From assembly GCF_009915155.1 (NCBI RefSeq), contig NZ_JAABLM010000008.1, positions 62,001-126,000 on the forward strand: 64,000 nt of DNA, in the 5' to 3' direction. Position numbers and translations under genes: made by a program. Each line of letters begins with the position of its first letter. Positions within the stretch are counted from its first letter, which is position 1. The notes beneath the pieces were generated by a model. The model worked only from the letters and a program-made list of their open reading frames with translations. It ran no database searches and was not told where the DNA came from. Source of the DNA: Flavobacterium ichthyis. Lineage in GTDB: Bacteria > Bacteroidota > Bacteroidia > Flavobacteriales > Flavobacteriaceae. Below are positions 1-7,532 of the stretch, piece after piece.

Positions 1-968
1 TGACTGTTGCTTGTTCGAGTGCCAAAGCGCAAGACCAAAAAACAGAAATTGGATTACAAAATAAAACAAAAACCTTTGAAGATTTAGGCGAAGATAATAG
101 TATCGAAGCATCGGATTTCCGAAGCGAAAGAGAATTGGAAGCCATGGAAGAAGCCGAACACGATCGAATGACGGCTGAAAACGATGAACTTGAAGCGGAA
201 TATGAAAGAATTGCGGCGGAAGACGAAACACTTGCTGAAGAGGACGAGAGGATTGCAGGCGAAATGGAGGGAGACTTAGAAGGCGATTTAGAAGGTGAAT
301 TAGTCAAATTTGATGAGAACTTTGAAAAACAAATCGAAAAAATGGCTGCCGAAGCCGAGAAAATGGCGGAAGTTGCCGGCAAATTTACCATCAGTGGCAT
401 TGACGAAATAAAGATTGCCGAAAAAGCGCTTCGCGATGCCGAACAATCTATTTTAGAATCAACCGAATTGACACAAGTTCAAAAAGAAGAAACGGTAAAA
501 TCTTTACGAGAAGCCCGAAAAAGTTTGAAAAGTTCTTCAGAAGGTAAGGTTAATTGGGAAAGAGCAAAAGCGATGCAATTTCGCGAAGCGGCAAAAATGC
601 GCAGCGAATTAGCCAAAATGAGAGCGGAAAATGCCAGAATGATTTCGCAGGTAAAAAGATCAGCTCATGAAAATGCACGCGTGATTGCTGAGAAAAACAG
701 AAATGCCGCAGAAAAAATTAGAAGAGAAGCGGAAAGAGGTAGAATTGCAGGGGAAAATGCCCAAAAAACAAATGATCAAATCATCAAAAAATTAATAGAC
801 GACAAAATCATTTCTTCACCAAATAATCTATCATTCAAAATTTCGGACAAGGTTTTTTATGTAAATGACAAAAAAATGTCGGAAGCACAACGCAAAGAAT
901 TCGCCAAGTTTTTACCAAAAAATATTACCGCAACTTACTATAATTACGAAGTAAGCAAAAAAGATTAG
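1..968 (+). CDS. C-terminal part of a charged coiled-coil protein, probably the periplasmic tail of a BlaR1-like M56 protein (5' truncated)
   Basis: The reading frame is open from base 3 with no stop, so the gene starts before the window. The first visible residues read TVACSSAKAQ, like the end of a membrane or signal segment. They are followed by about 200 residues of Glu/Lys/Ala-rich sequence with heptad-like repeats (MAAEAEKMAEVAGK and similar), a probable coiled coil. The last 55 residues form a compact tail with the motifs KLIDDKII, NLSFKIS and FYVNDKKMSE. From memory, tails of this shape close several Bacteroidota BlaR1/M56 metallopeptidases, but the catalytic part is outside the window. 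A rho-independent terminator follows at 1054. A free-standing secreted coiled-coil protein is the main alternative. Confidence 0.55.
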   Translation, partial: TVACSSAKAQDQKTEIGLQNKTKTFEDLGEDNSIEASDFRSERELEAMEEAEHDRMTAENDELEAEYERIAAEDETLAEEDERIAGEMEGDLEGDLEGELVKFDENFEKQIEKMAAEAEKMAEVAGKFTISGIDEIKIAEKALRDAEQSILESTELTQVQKEETVKSLREARKSLKSSSEGKVNWERAKAMQFREAAKMRSELAKMRAENARMISQVKRSAHENARVIAEKNRNAAEKIRREAERGRIAGENAQKTNDQIIKKLIDDKIISSPNNLSFKISDKVFYVNDKKMSEAQRKEFAKFLPKNITATYYNYEVSKKD

Positions 969-1053
969 TTTCAATCATCAGCCGGAAGGCAAATCAATCA
1001 AAAAACGTTATCACATTGATAACTACGCAAATTTGTTGCAGTTAGTAGAAAAG

Positions 1054-1082
1054 AGTTCGACGAAAGTCGGACTTTTTTTTTG
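1054..1082 (+). terminator. Rho-independent terminator
   Basis: An 8-bp stem (AGTTCGAC / GTCGGACT, one G-T pair) closes a GAAA tetraloop and runs straight into nine or more T residues. It ends the transcript of the preceding truncated gene. Confidence 0.85.
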
Positions 1083-1144
1083 TTTGATGATTTATGATTT
1101 TCATTAAACTAGAAACCGAAATCTACAATCTTAAATCATTTCCT

Positions 1145-1152
1145 TAAATTTG
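1145..1152 (+). promoter_or_regulatory. -7 promoter box of miaE
   Basis: TAAATTTG matches the Bacteroidota -7 consensus TAnnTTTG, and the start codon of miaE lies 20 nt downstream. No clear TTG is seen at the -33 position. Confidence 0.5.
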
Positions 1153-1172
1153 CAGTCTAAAAAATTACAATC

Positions 1173-1766
1173 ATGTCAATGCTTCGCTTAAAATTGCCAA
1201 CAGATCCAAGATGGGTTAATATCGTAGAAAAAAATATTGAGGAAATTCTTACAGATCACGCTTGGTGCGAACAAAAAGCGGCTTCAAACGCTATTTCGCT
1301 TATCGTCATGAATTCTGAACATACAGATTTGGTGACGGATTTACTGAAAATTGCCAAGGAAGAAGTGGAACATTTTGAAATGGTTCACGAAATTATCAAA
1401 CAACGCGGTTTAAAGTTAGGTCGCGAACGCAAAGACGATTACGTAAATGAGTTGGCGCAATACATGAAACGCAGCATTACCGGAAGCAGAATTTCTGGTT
1501 TGGTGGAACGTTTGCTTTTTTCGGCGATGATTGAAGCCAGAAGTTGCGAACGTTTTAAAGTTTTGTCAGAAAATATTCAAGACGAAGAATTATCGAAATT
1601 TTATTGGGAATTAATGGAAAGCGAAGCCGGACATTACGTGACTTTTTTAACCTACGCCCGAAAATACGGCGAAGGAATTGACGTAGACCAACGCTGGAAA
1701 GAATGGCTCGAATTTGAAGCTTTGGTAATTGCCAAATACGGGAAAAAAGAAACGATTCACGGGTAA
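1173..1766 (+). CDS. miaE: tRNA-(ms2io6A)-hydroxylase MiaE
   Basis: A 197-residue ferritin-like diiron monooxygenase that hydroxylates the isopentenyl group of 2-methylthio-N6-isopentenyladenosine at tRNA position 37. Helical iron-ligand motifs are visible: an early Glu, EEVEHFEMVHE near residue 70, EARSCERF near 125, and ESEAGHY near 155, which is the four-helix carboxylate/histidine pattern of MiaE. Length fits the family. It is a single-gene transcript with its own -7 box at 1145 and a preceding terminator. Known chemistry is from Salmonella; activity here is inferred. Confidence 0.92.
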   Translation: MSMLRLKLPTDPRWVNIVEKNIEEILTDHAWCEQKAASNAISLIVMNSEHTDLVTDLLKIAKEEVEHFEMVHEIIKQRGLKLGRERKDDYVNELAQYMKRSITGSRISGLVERLLFSAMIEARSCERFKVLSENIQDEELSKFYWELMESEAGHYVTFLTYARKYGEGIDVDQRWKEWLEFEALVIAKYGKKETIHG

Positions 1767-1881
1767 TTTTATTCTAATTTATCTCATTTAAAAATATTAA
1801 ATTTGTCAAAATATTTTTAACAAATAATATTGATTACACCATAATATATTTTATATCGTAATGTTAGTATTGAAGATTTTA

Positions 1882-1902
1882 ATATCAATATATTTTTGAT
1901 AT
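1882..1902. repeat. Inverted repeat upstream of the 2024 gene
   Basis: ATATCAA and TTGATAT are perfect 7-nt arms separated by 7 nt. They lie in the very AT-rich gap 1767-2023, about 120 nt before the next start codon. This could be an operator or a chance hairpin in AT-rich DNA. Confidence 0.3.
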
Positions 1903-2023
1903 AAATTTTTATGACTTTCAATGATTTGCAATAACTTTTGTGTTAACTTTTAACCTACTGTAAGAATTTTATTATGCGCCAAATTTTGGAAATAAAATAG
2001 TAATCATATCACAATAGTAAAAA

Positions 2024-2725
2024 ATGCATGACGAAATATTAAAACATACAAGAAGAATAAAAAGTGAAATGAAAAATACTAAACATACTTTAGGAGAAAA
2101 AATAAAAGAAATATTTATAGAAATTCTTATCATAGGTTTTGCCGTATCACTTTCTATTTGGTTACATAGCTGGAGTGAGCATAATCATCAACAAAAAGAA
2201 GTGAAGGAATTTTTGATGGATTTAAAAGATGACCTAAAAAACGACATAAGTAATATTTCAAAATCAAAAAAAGAGTTAGAATCAAATTTAAAAGAATACC
2301 AATTTGCTTTAGATTTAACGCAAAAGCAAATAGATAGCTTAATTGCTGTACAAGGAACTATTGCCTTTAACTCCTCAATTTCTACAACGAAAATTAGTAA
2401 TGGAAATTATGAAGGATTTAAATCGAGTGGTAAGATTGGTTACATTGAAAATAAAACGCTAAAAACCAAAATTTTAAAGTACTATCAGGAACAATCGCTC
2501 GGGCTTTTAGAGAATGAAAAATACAACATAAAAACATTTGACAAAGTGTTGAATATTTTAACCGATAATGCCGATAAAACAATTGATCAAATAATAGTTT
2601 TACCACAGTTTAAACAACAACTAAGATTGCAAACTGAACAAACCCTTGGTCTCATTGATGTTTATTCATATACATTACAAAAGGCACAAGGATTAATTGA
2701 TGAGATTGAGCAAGAAAATAAATAA
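2024..2725 (+). CDS. Single-pass membrane protein, DUF6090-like
   Basis: 233 residues. A basic 40-residue N-terminal tail precedes one membrane segment (about residues 35-52, EILIIGFAVSLSIWLHSW), then a Lys/Glu-rich, mostly helical region to the C-terminus with coiled-coil character. The pattern KEIFIEILIIGFAVSLSIWLHSWSE followed by a KxFLMDLKDDLKxD helix resembles the Bacteroidota DUF6090 family, whose function is unknown. It stands alone: 257 nt of AT-rich DNA precede it, and 200 nt with no recognisable feature follow before the terminator at 2929. Confidence 0.6.
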   Translation: MHDEILKHTRRIKSEMKNTKHTLGEKIKEIFIEILIIGFAVSLSIWLHSWSEHNHQQKEVKEFLMDLKDDLKNDISNISKSKKELESNLKEYQFALDLTQKQIDSLIAVQGTIAFNSSISTTKISNGNYEGFKSSGKIGYIENKTLKTKILKYYQEQSLGLLENEKYNIKTFDKVLNILTDNADKTIDQIIVLPQFKQQLRLQTEQTLGLIDVYSYTLQKAQGLIDEIEQENK

Positions 2726-2928
2726 TATATCATACTGATGTAAAAGATGTCAAATTAGATTTTTATTTCTTACATTTTACTACAACAAAATCGAGTTAAA
2801 AATTCCCTGCATGTACTTAAATGTCGAAACATAAAGACTGACTGAATTCCCTAATTAATTTGAGTGGATTAGTAACACAATTTGAAAAATAGGGGGAAAA
2901 AGATTTAAATAATAAAACTACAAAAAAA

Positions 2929-2961
2929 ATCGCAATAATTTGATTATCAAATTATTGCGAT
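2929..2961. terminator. Bidirectional terminator
   Basis: A perfect 13-bp stem (ATCGCAATAATTT and its complement) with a 7-nt loop, flanked by eight As on the left and nine Ts on the right. It can stop transcripts from the 2024 gene rightward and from the tRNA-Arg gene leftward. Confidence 0.88.
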
Positions 2962-2971
2962 TTTTTTTTAG

Positions 2972-3045
2972 TGACCTCGACAGGATTCAAACCTGTAACC
3001 TTCTGAGCCGTAATCAGATGCGCTATTCAGTTGCGCCACGAGGCC
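2972..3045 (-). tRNA. tRNA-Arg (anticodon ACG)
   Basis: 74 nt on the minus strand. The acceptor arms GGCCTCG and CGAGGTC pair with one G-T. The anticodon stem closes the loop TTACGGC, giving anticodon ACG. The T-loop GGTTTGAATCC is canonical. CCA is not encoded. A34 would be expected to become inosine through TadA to read CGN codons. Confidence 0.96.
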
Positions 3046-3072
3046 GTTTGCGTCACTCATTTCTGAGCTTCT

Positions 3073-3099
3073 TTGCGGGTGCAAATATAGGTAAATTTG
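3073..3099 (+). promoter_or_regulatory. Promoter of apt, overlapping the divergent tRNA promoter
   Basis: TAAATTTG at 3092-3099 matches TAnnTTTG, with a TTG at 3073-3075 (16-nt spacer, short). It lies about 40 nt before the apt start codon and occupies the spacer of the divergent tRNA-Arg promoter. Confidence 0.5.
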
Positions 3100-3111
3100 T
3101 GTAACTTGCAA
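3082..3111 (-). promoter_or_regulatory. Promoter of tRNA-Arg (-33 TTG, -7 TATATTTG)
   Basis: On the minus strand TTG at 3109-3111 is followed after exactly 19 nt by TATATTTG at 3082-3089. This is the Bacteroidota primary-sigma consensus, about 37 nt before the mature tRNA 5' end. The tRNA-Val promoter at 36645 has the same sequence and spacing. Confidence 0.82.
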
Positions 3112-3139
3112 ATCATTTCCTCAATAAATTTCAATTAAA

Positions 3140-3652
3140 ATGGACTTACAGAACTATATCCGTGATATTCAGGATTTTCCGAAACCAGGAATTATTTTTA
3201 AAGACATCACGCCTTTGCTTGCCAATCCCCAAGCGACTCGTTTTTGCGTGGAGCAATTACTTTCACAACTACAAAATGTAAAAATAGATAAAGTGATTGG
3301 TGCTGAAAGCCGCGGTTTTTTCTTTGCTACTTTGTTGGCACAAAAACTAAACGCAGGTTTTGTTCCGGTGAGGAAACCTAAAAAATTACCGTTTGAAACC
3401 ATTGCTGCTTCCTACGATTTAGAATATGGAACTGATACTTTAGAAATTCATAAAGATGCAATAAAAAAAGGGGAGAAAGTACTGATTCACGATGACGTTC
3501 TGGCAACTGGCGGAACGGCAAAAGGCATGTGTGAATTAGTAGAAAATTTAGGTGGCGAAATTGTACAATGCAATTTTTTGATGGAGCTTACTTTTTTAAG
3601 TGGTATAGAAAAATTGCAACCATACAAAGTATTTTCAGTAATAAAATATTAA
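3140..3652 (+). CDS. apt: Adenine phosphoribosyltransferase
   Basis: 170 residues. Converts adenine and PRPP to AMP in purine salvage, in the cytoplasm. The start (residues 1-26) has the family pattern YIRDIQDFPKPGIIFKDITP, followed by GAESRGFFF and the PRPP-binding loop VLIHDDVLATGGTAKG near residue 117-132. Length is typical. It is divergent from tRNA-Arg, and its last four bases overlap the stop of a small gene on the other strand. Confidence 0.96.
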   Translation: MDLQNYIRDIQDFPKPGIIFKDITPLLANPQATRFCVEQLLSQLQNVKIDKVIGAESRGFFFATLLAQKLNAGFVPVRKPKKLPFETIAASYDLEYGTDTLEIHKDAIKKGEKVLIHDDVLATGGTAKGMCELVENLGGEIVQCNFLMELTFLSGIEKLQPYKVFSVIKY

Positions 3653-3789
3653 TCTAAGGCTCTTGAAGTCACCCAATATTTCCAAGCAATAATGGCTTTT
3701 TGAATTTTAGTCGCTTTGGTTAAATCCAGTTGTTGTTTGGTGTAATTGGGTAAAAGCCAACTATTTATTTTTGCTAAAATTTTAAACAT
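3649..3789 (-). CDS. 46-residue basic microprotein conserved in flavobacteria (from memory)
   Basis: A short complete frame on the minus strand starting MFKILAKINSWLLP and ending YWVTSRALD. It is basic (many Lys) with amphipathic character and keeps the pattern LDLTKATKIQKAIIAWKYWVTSRALD-end. I recall near-identical 45-47 residue proteins in other Flavobacteriaceae, sometimes mislabelled as SsrA-binding protein; no SmpB fold is visible. It ends tail-to-tail with apt, overlapping 4 nt, and starts 20 nt after the terminator of the M56 gene. Function unknown. Confidence 0.68.
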   Translation of the reverse strand: MFKILAKINSWLLPNYTKQQLDLTKATKIQKAIIAWKYWVTSRALD

Positions 3790-3808
3790 TTTTATTTTAA
3801 AGGTACAA

Positions 3809-3836
3809 AAAAGGCTATCTATACCGATAGCCTTTT
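3809..3836 (-). terminator. Terminator of the BlaI/M56 operon
   Basis: An 11-bp perfect stem (AAAAGGCTATC and complement) with a 6-nt loop. Read on the minus strand it is followed by a run of Ts. It lies 18 nt after the M56 stop codon. Confidence 0.82.
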
Positions 3837-3854
3837 ACATAATGTTAAGGAAAA

Positions 3855-5741
3855 TTACTGTTTTTGAATAACAAGCTTACCATTTCTTTCGCCTATAAAG
3901 ATATCATTGATGGGTTCATCAGCATTTGTGTTCCAACTTACAACTTCATTTTTACCGCCATTTTTTCGTGTTAATTTGATTTTGATTCCCGTAATTTCAC
4001 CTTTTGAATTTCGGTCAACTGCTGAATATTTAAAATCGATATTACTTTTTGCCAAAGTTTCCTTGTAAAAGTCAAAATCGTCTTTTTCACTTTTTTTATG
4101 GATTAAAAAACCGCTTTCTGCCGGTAATTTAAATTCCTTTCCGTTAGTTCCAGTTGCTGCAGGAATTGTTGTGAAATCAGTAGTTTCTATTATAATTACA
4201 CCATTTTTGGCTTTCTCTCCATATTTTTTTACCAAAACTTCATTAGCATTCATTAATGATAATGTGCTTAATTTAGACGGACGAAGTTTTTCAAACTCCA
4301 TAACTGTAGCTTCTTTTCCGTTTATCAAAATAAAAGCTTTGTTGTAATCCACTTCAGCGCCTTCAACCATCCGATTAAAACTCTCGTCTGGAGTAGTTGT
4401 CATAAACGAAGAAGAATATTCATCAGCGGTTGCTGAAGCAGTCGCACCCGCAGTATTTCCTTCCGCAATTGCAATGGCATCAACTTCTTTCGCAGTCGCT
4501 TCTCTACCAATTGCAGCATCTTTTTCGCCCAAATCATTAATGATAATTGTTGTATTTCCGTTAGATAATTTATTAGAGGTAACTAAAATACTGCTAATCG
4601 GTTTGTTCGATTTTTTAATTTTTTGGTTGATTTTATTTCCTTTTTTATTATCAAAATCAATGTTGAGTTCCAAAATTTCACCGGAAGCATTTCGTTTCAA
4701 AACCTCCACTTTGAGTGATATATCGTGATCATCCGAAAATTTTTCGACATAATCATTCAAAGTTTCATCAGTTATAGAAGGCAAAATCATAAAGCCATCC
4801 ACTTTTTTGCTATCATCATCGGTATAAGTTGCCGTAACCTGATATTTCGGCTGAGTTTCCTTAGTTTGAGCGATGGTTTCTACTTGAAATTGCAGCACAA
4901 ACATCGCAAGCATTGGTAAAATTGTGGCATAACGCCAAACGCTGGTTTTTTTCGACTGGTTTTTGTTTAACATAACAATTCGTTTTTTGATTAATGATTG
5001 ATAAAAATGATTGGAAATCGGGATACATTCGTTTGATGTACTTACTTTTAAAAGTGTTTTTTGGTATTGAATTTTATTTGAAATTTTTTTCAAGGCTTGA
5101 TGATCTGCGATAAATTCAAGGTTTTGAGCAATCGCTTTTTGATAAAGCCAAGCAAAAGGATTGAACCAAAAAATAATACAATAAATTTGGCTCAACAACA
5201 TATCAACAGAATGAAACTGCAGGCTGTGAACCTTTTCGTGTGCCAAAATATTCTGCAATTCTTCCTCCTTAAATTGTGTAGAATTGTAAATAATGTAGCC
5301 GAAAAACGAAAATGGCGCTTTCACTTTTTCAGAATCAACATATTTAAGATAATTTTTATGTTCTGGTTTTTGATGCTTCAAAATTTTAAGTAATGACCAA
5401 AAATCTTTGGCAAAACGTGCTGCGAAAAAGAATACGCCAGCAAAATAAATTCCTCCAAAAACATAAAACCAATTGATTTCAAAATTTGTTTCAATGTTTT
5501 TAAGGGATTCAATATCAGAATAGGTTACTGCCGTAGGAAAAACTTCCTGAGTAACGGATTTTACCCAAATTATTTTTGTAAAAATTAAAAATGGCAACAG
5601 GAGTGAGGTGAAAATTCCTAAAATTAAAAACCATCTGTTGGCATTAAAAAAAGTTTCTTTGCGAAGCAAAATTTGATAAGTAAGGCAAAAAATGGCTAAA
5701 ATCAACGAAACTTTTCCTAAATAGATAACGAAATTTTCCAT
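3855..5741 (-). CDS. BlaR1-like M56 family membrane metallopeptidase with TonB-plug-like tail
   Basis: 628 residues. Membrane segments lie near residues 5-25, 37-58, 91-110 and 265-280. The zinc protease motif HEKVH is at 168-172, with a downstream Glu in LEFIADHQAL as probable third ligand. In the BlaR1/MecR1 family such proteases sense a signal and cleave the partner BlaI repressor. The large periplasmic half has no penicillin-binding domain. Near residues 480-540 it holds an INGKEA...VLVKKYGEKAKNGVIII segment that resembles the plug of TonB-dependent receptors, a feature I know from Bacteroidota M56 proteins. It starts 2 nt after the BlaI stop, so the two are co-transcribed. The signal sensed is unknown. 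Confidence 0.88.
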   Translation of the reverse strand: MENFVIYLGKVSLILAIFCLTYQILLRKETFFNANRWFLILGIFTSLLLPFLIFTKIIWVKSVTQEVFPTAVTYSDIESLKNIETNFEINWFYVFGGIYFAGVFFFAARFAKDFWSLLKILKHQKPEHKNYLKYVDSEKVKAPFSFFGYIIYNSTQFKEEELQNILAHEKVHSLQFHSVDMLLSQIYCIIFWFNPFAWLYQKAIAQNLEFIADHQALKKISNKIQYQKTLLKVSTSNECIPISNHFYQSLIKKRIVMLNKNQSKKTSVWRYATILPMLAMFVLQFQVETIAQTKETQPKYQVTATYTDDDSKKVDGFMILPSITDETLNDYVEKFSDDHDISLKVEVLKRNASGEILELNIDFDNKKGNKINQKIKKSNKPISSILVTSNKLSNGNTTIIINDLGEKDAAIGREATAKEVDAIAIAEGNTAGATASATADEYSSSFMTTTPDESFNRMVEGAEVDYNKAFILINGKEATVMEFEKLRPSKLSTLSLMNANEVLVKKYGEKAKNGVIIIETTDFTTIPAATGTNGKEFKLPAESGFLIHKKSEKDDFDFYKETLAKSNIDFKYSAVDRNSKGEITGIKIKLTRKNGGKNEVVSWNTNADEPINDIFIGERNGKLVIQKQ

Positions 5742-5743
5742 AA

Positions 5744-6103
5744 CTATTGGTTTTTTTCTATCATTTCAAGTATCTCTCGAAGTTCTTTTGCCGAAATTTT
5801 TTCTTCTTGTGCAAAAAATGAAACCATGTTTTTGTACGAGCTTCCAAAATAATTATCAATAGCGTTGCTCATAAATTTTTCACGGTATGCTTCTTTCGAA
5901 ACAATTGGAAAATATTGATGTGAATTGCCATAAGCCACGTGATCCACAAATTTTTTTTCCTCTAAAATCCGCACGATTGTTGAAAGCGTGTTGTAATGTG
6001 GTGGATCATTTTTAATTTCCGCCAAAATTTCTTTCACAAACGCTTTTTCCAACGTCCATAAAATCTGCATGACTTCTTCCTCTTTATTTGTCAGTTTCTG
6101 CAT
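5744..6103 (-). CDS. BlaI/MecI/CopY family repressor
   Basis: 119 residues with the N-terminal winged helix (KLTNKEEEVMQILWTLEK, then YNTLSTIVRILEEKKFV as the recognition region, residues about 40-58) and a C-terminal dimerisation helix rich in Glu. Members dimerise on TAnnnnTA-type dyads and are inactivated by their partner M56 protease, encoded 2 nt downstream. Two identical dyads just upstream (6152-6187) are the likely operator, so the operon is probably autoregulated. Confidence 0.93.
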   Translation of the reverse strand: MQKLTNKEEEVMQILWTLEKAFVKEILAEIKNDPPHYNTLSTIVRILEEKKFVDHVAYGNSHQYFPIVSKEAYREKFMSNAIDNYFGSSYKNMVSFFAQEEKISAKELREILEMIEKNQ

Positions 6104-6151
6104 ATATCTTTTTTATTTGTAACAACTTAAAAATCAACATGACAAACGTAC

Positions 6152-6187
6152 AACTATTTTTTTAGTTTACAAACTATTTTTTTAGTT
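6152..6187. promoter_or_regulatory. Candidate double BlaI operator
   Basis: Two identical 16-nt dyads, AACTATTTTTTTAGTT at 6152-6167 and 6172-6187, each an AACTA/TAGTT inverted repeat with a 6-nt centre. Their centres are 20 nt apart, about two helix turns. They lie 48-84 nt before the BlaI start codon and between two divergent genes. The match to BlaI-type dyads is inferred. Confidence 0.62.
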
Positions 6188-6256
6188 GTATAACTGTTTT
6201 ATTCGTTTTAAGGCAAATTTACAGATAGAATCCTGTGGGAATTAGGCCTAATTATG

Positions 6257-6264
6257 TATTTTTG
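6257..6264 (+). promoter_or_regulatory. -7 box of the DUF1684 gene
   Basis: TATTTTTG fits TAnnTTTG and lies 16 nt before ATG 6280. Because it lies downstream of the upstream ATG at 6235, it argues for the internal start at 6280. Confidence 0.5.
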
Positions 6265-6279
6265 CTACAAATAATGCTC

Positions 6280-6876
6280 ATGAAATTTTTTACCACAATT
6301 TTATTTTTATTAATTTTTTCTACAGTTTTTAGCCAAAATGTTTTCGTTAAAGATTCTGTGTTGGCTTACCAACAACATTTAAATTCCGAATATAAAGACC
6401 CAGAAAAAAGTCCGTTGCTCAAAAAAGATTTGAAAAAATTCAAAGGGTTAAATTTTTTTGCAGCAAACGAAAAATATTTTGTAATGGCAAAATTCGTGCG
6501 AACACCAAACGAAAAGCCATTTGAAATGCCTACCACAACAACACGTAAACCGATTTATGTCAAATATGGAGAAGCACATTTTGAATTAGATGGTAAAAAA
6601 GTTAAACTTGATGTTTTTCAAAGTTTAGACTACAAAAAAATTAATCCAAAAGCATTGTTCTTACCGTTTACTGATTTAACTTCCGGTGTTGAGAGTTATG
6701 GTGGCGGAAGATATTTAGATTTAGAAATTCCTGAAAATGAAGTAATTGTAATCGATTTTAACAAAGCTTACAATCCATATTGTGCATATAATCACACATA
6801 TTCTTGCCCGATTCCACCAGCGCAAAATGATGTTCCTGTGGAAATTAATGCGGGCGTAAAAAAGTTTAAAAAATAA
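6280..6876 (+). CDS. Secreted DUF1684 protein
   Basis: 198 residues with a signal peptide (MKFFTTILFLLIFSTVFSQ). The body shows the DUF1684 pattern: LKKFKGLNFF near residue 45, VKYGEAHFELDGKKVKLDVFQ near 105, LFLPFTDLTSGVESYGGGRYLDLE near 135, and FNKAYNPYCAYNHTYSCPIPP near 175 with two Cys. The family's biochemical role is unknown. The start at 6280 is chosen because it gives a clean signal peptide and fits the -7 box. It leads the tatD-tcdA-HAD run, with the next start codon only 3 nt after its stop. Confidence 0.85.
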   Translation: MKFFTTILFLLIFSTVFSQNVFVKDSVLAYQQHLNSEYKDPEKSPLLKKDLKKFKGLNFFAANEKYFVMAKFVRTPNEKPFEMPTTTTRKPIYVKYGEAHFELDGKKVKLDVFQSLDYKKINPKALFLPFTDLTSGVESYGGGRYLDLEIPENEVIVIDFNKAYNPYCAYNHTYSCPIPPAQNDVPVEINAGVKKFKK

Positions 6877-6879
6877 AAT

Positions 6880-7530
6880 TTGTACTTTAATTGTCATACA
6901 CATCATTATCGAAAAACGCCCGATTGTTTGGAGTTAGTCAACGAATATCCACACGATTTTAAAGGTGAAAGTAACTATTTTTCGGTAGGAATTCATCCGT
7001 GGTTTATTGATTTTGACAGATTAGAAAACGATTTTCGAGCTTTAGAAAAATTGATACAAAAAGAAAATTGTTTGGCGGTTGGCGAATGTGGTTTGGATAA
7101 AAAAATTGAAACAGATTTCGAAAAACAAATTGAAATTTTTGAAAAGCAATTGCTTTTGGCAGAAAAATACCAGAAACCTGTAATTTTGCATTGCGTCTCA
7201 GCTTATCAGGAAATGGTGGCGATAAAATCAAAACTCAACATCTCGGTTCCGATGATTTTGCACGGATTTTTGAAGAAAAAACAATTGGCAGACGACATGG
7301 TTTCACACGGATTTTATTTGTCTTTTGGAAAACATTTGATCAAAAACGAAAATTTAGAAGAGACTTTTTTAGCCGTCCCTGAGGATCGATTTTTTCTTGA
7401 AACCGACATGGATGAAAATCTAATCGAATCCATTTATGAGAAAGCTTCGGAGTACAAAAAAATTGAAACAAAAACTTTAATTAAAAACATACAAAATACC
7501 TGTAATCAGGTTTTTAAATTAAATTTATAA
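6880..7530 (+). CDS. TatD family metal-dependent hydrolase (TTG start)
   Basis: 216 residues in the TIM-barrel amidohydrolase fold of TatD nucleases. Metal-site motifs are visible: CHTHHY at residues 5-10 (HxH), VGECGLD near 65-71 (Glu), ILHCVSA near 105, ILHGF near 127 and LETDMDE near 172. It is somewhat shorter than E. coli TatD (260 residues), as is usual for the flavobacterial branch. No in-frame ATG gives the HxH motif, so the TTG at 6880 is the likely start. It sits between the DUF1684 gene and tcdA with 3- and 2-nt gaps. TatD homologues act as 3'-5' exonucleases; the substrate here is not known. Confidence 0.87.
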   Translation: MYFNCHTHHYRKTPDCLELVNEYPHDFKGESNYFSVGIHPWFIDFDRLENDFRALEKLIQKENCLAVGECGLDKKIETDFEKQIEIFEKQLLLAEKYQKPVILHCVSAYQEMVAIKSKLNISVPMILHGFLKKKQLADDMVSHGFYLSFGKHLIKNENLEETFLAVPEDRFFLETDMDENLIESIYEKASEYKKIETKTLIKNIQNTCNQVFKLNL

Positions 7531-7532
7531 AA

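Noticed and set aside
6235..6279. Upstream ATG of the DUF1684 gene
   Set aside because: The extra 15 residues lie before the -7 box and spoil the signal peptide.
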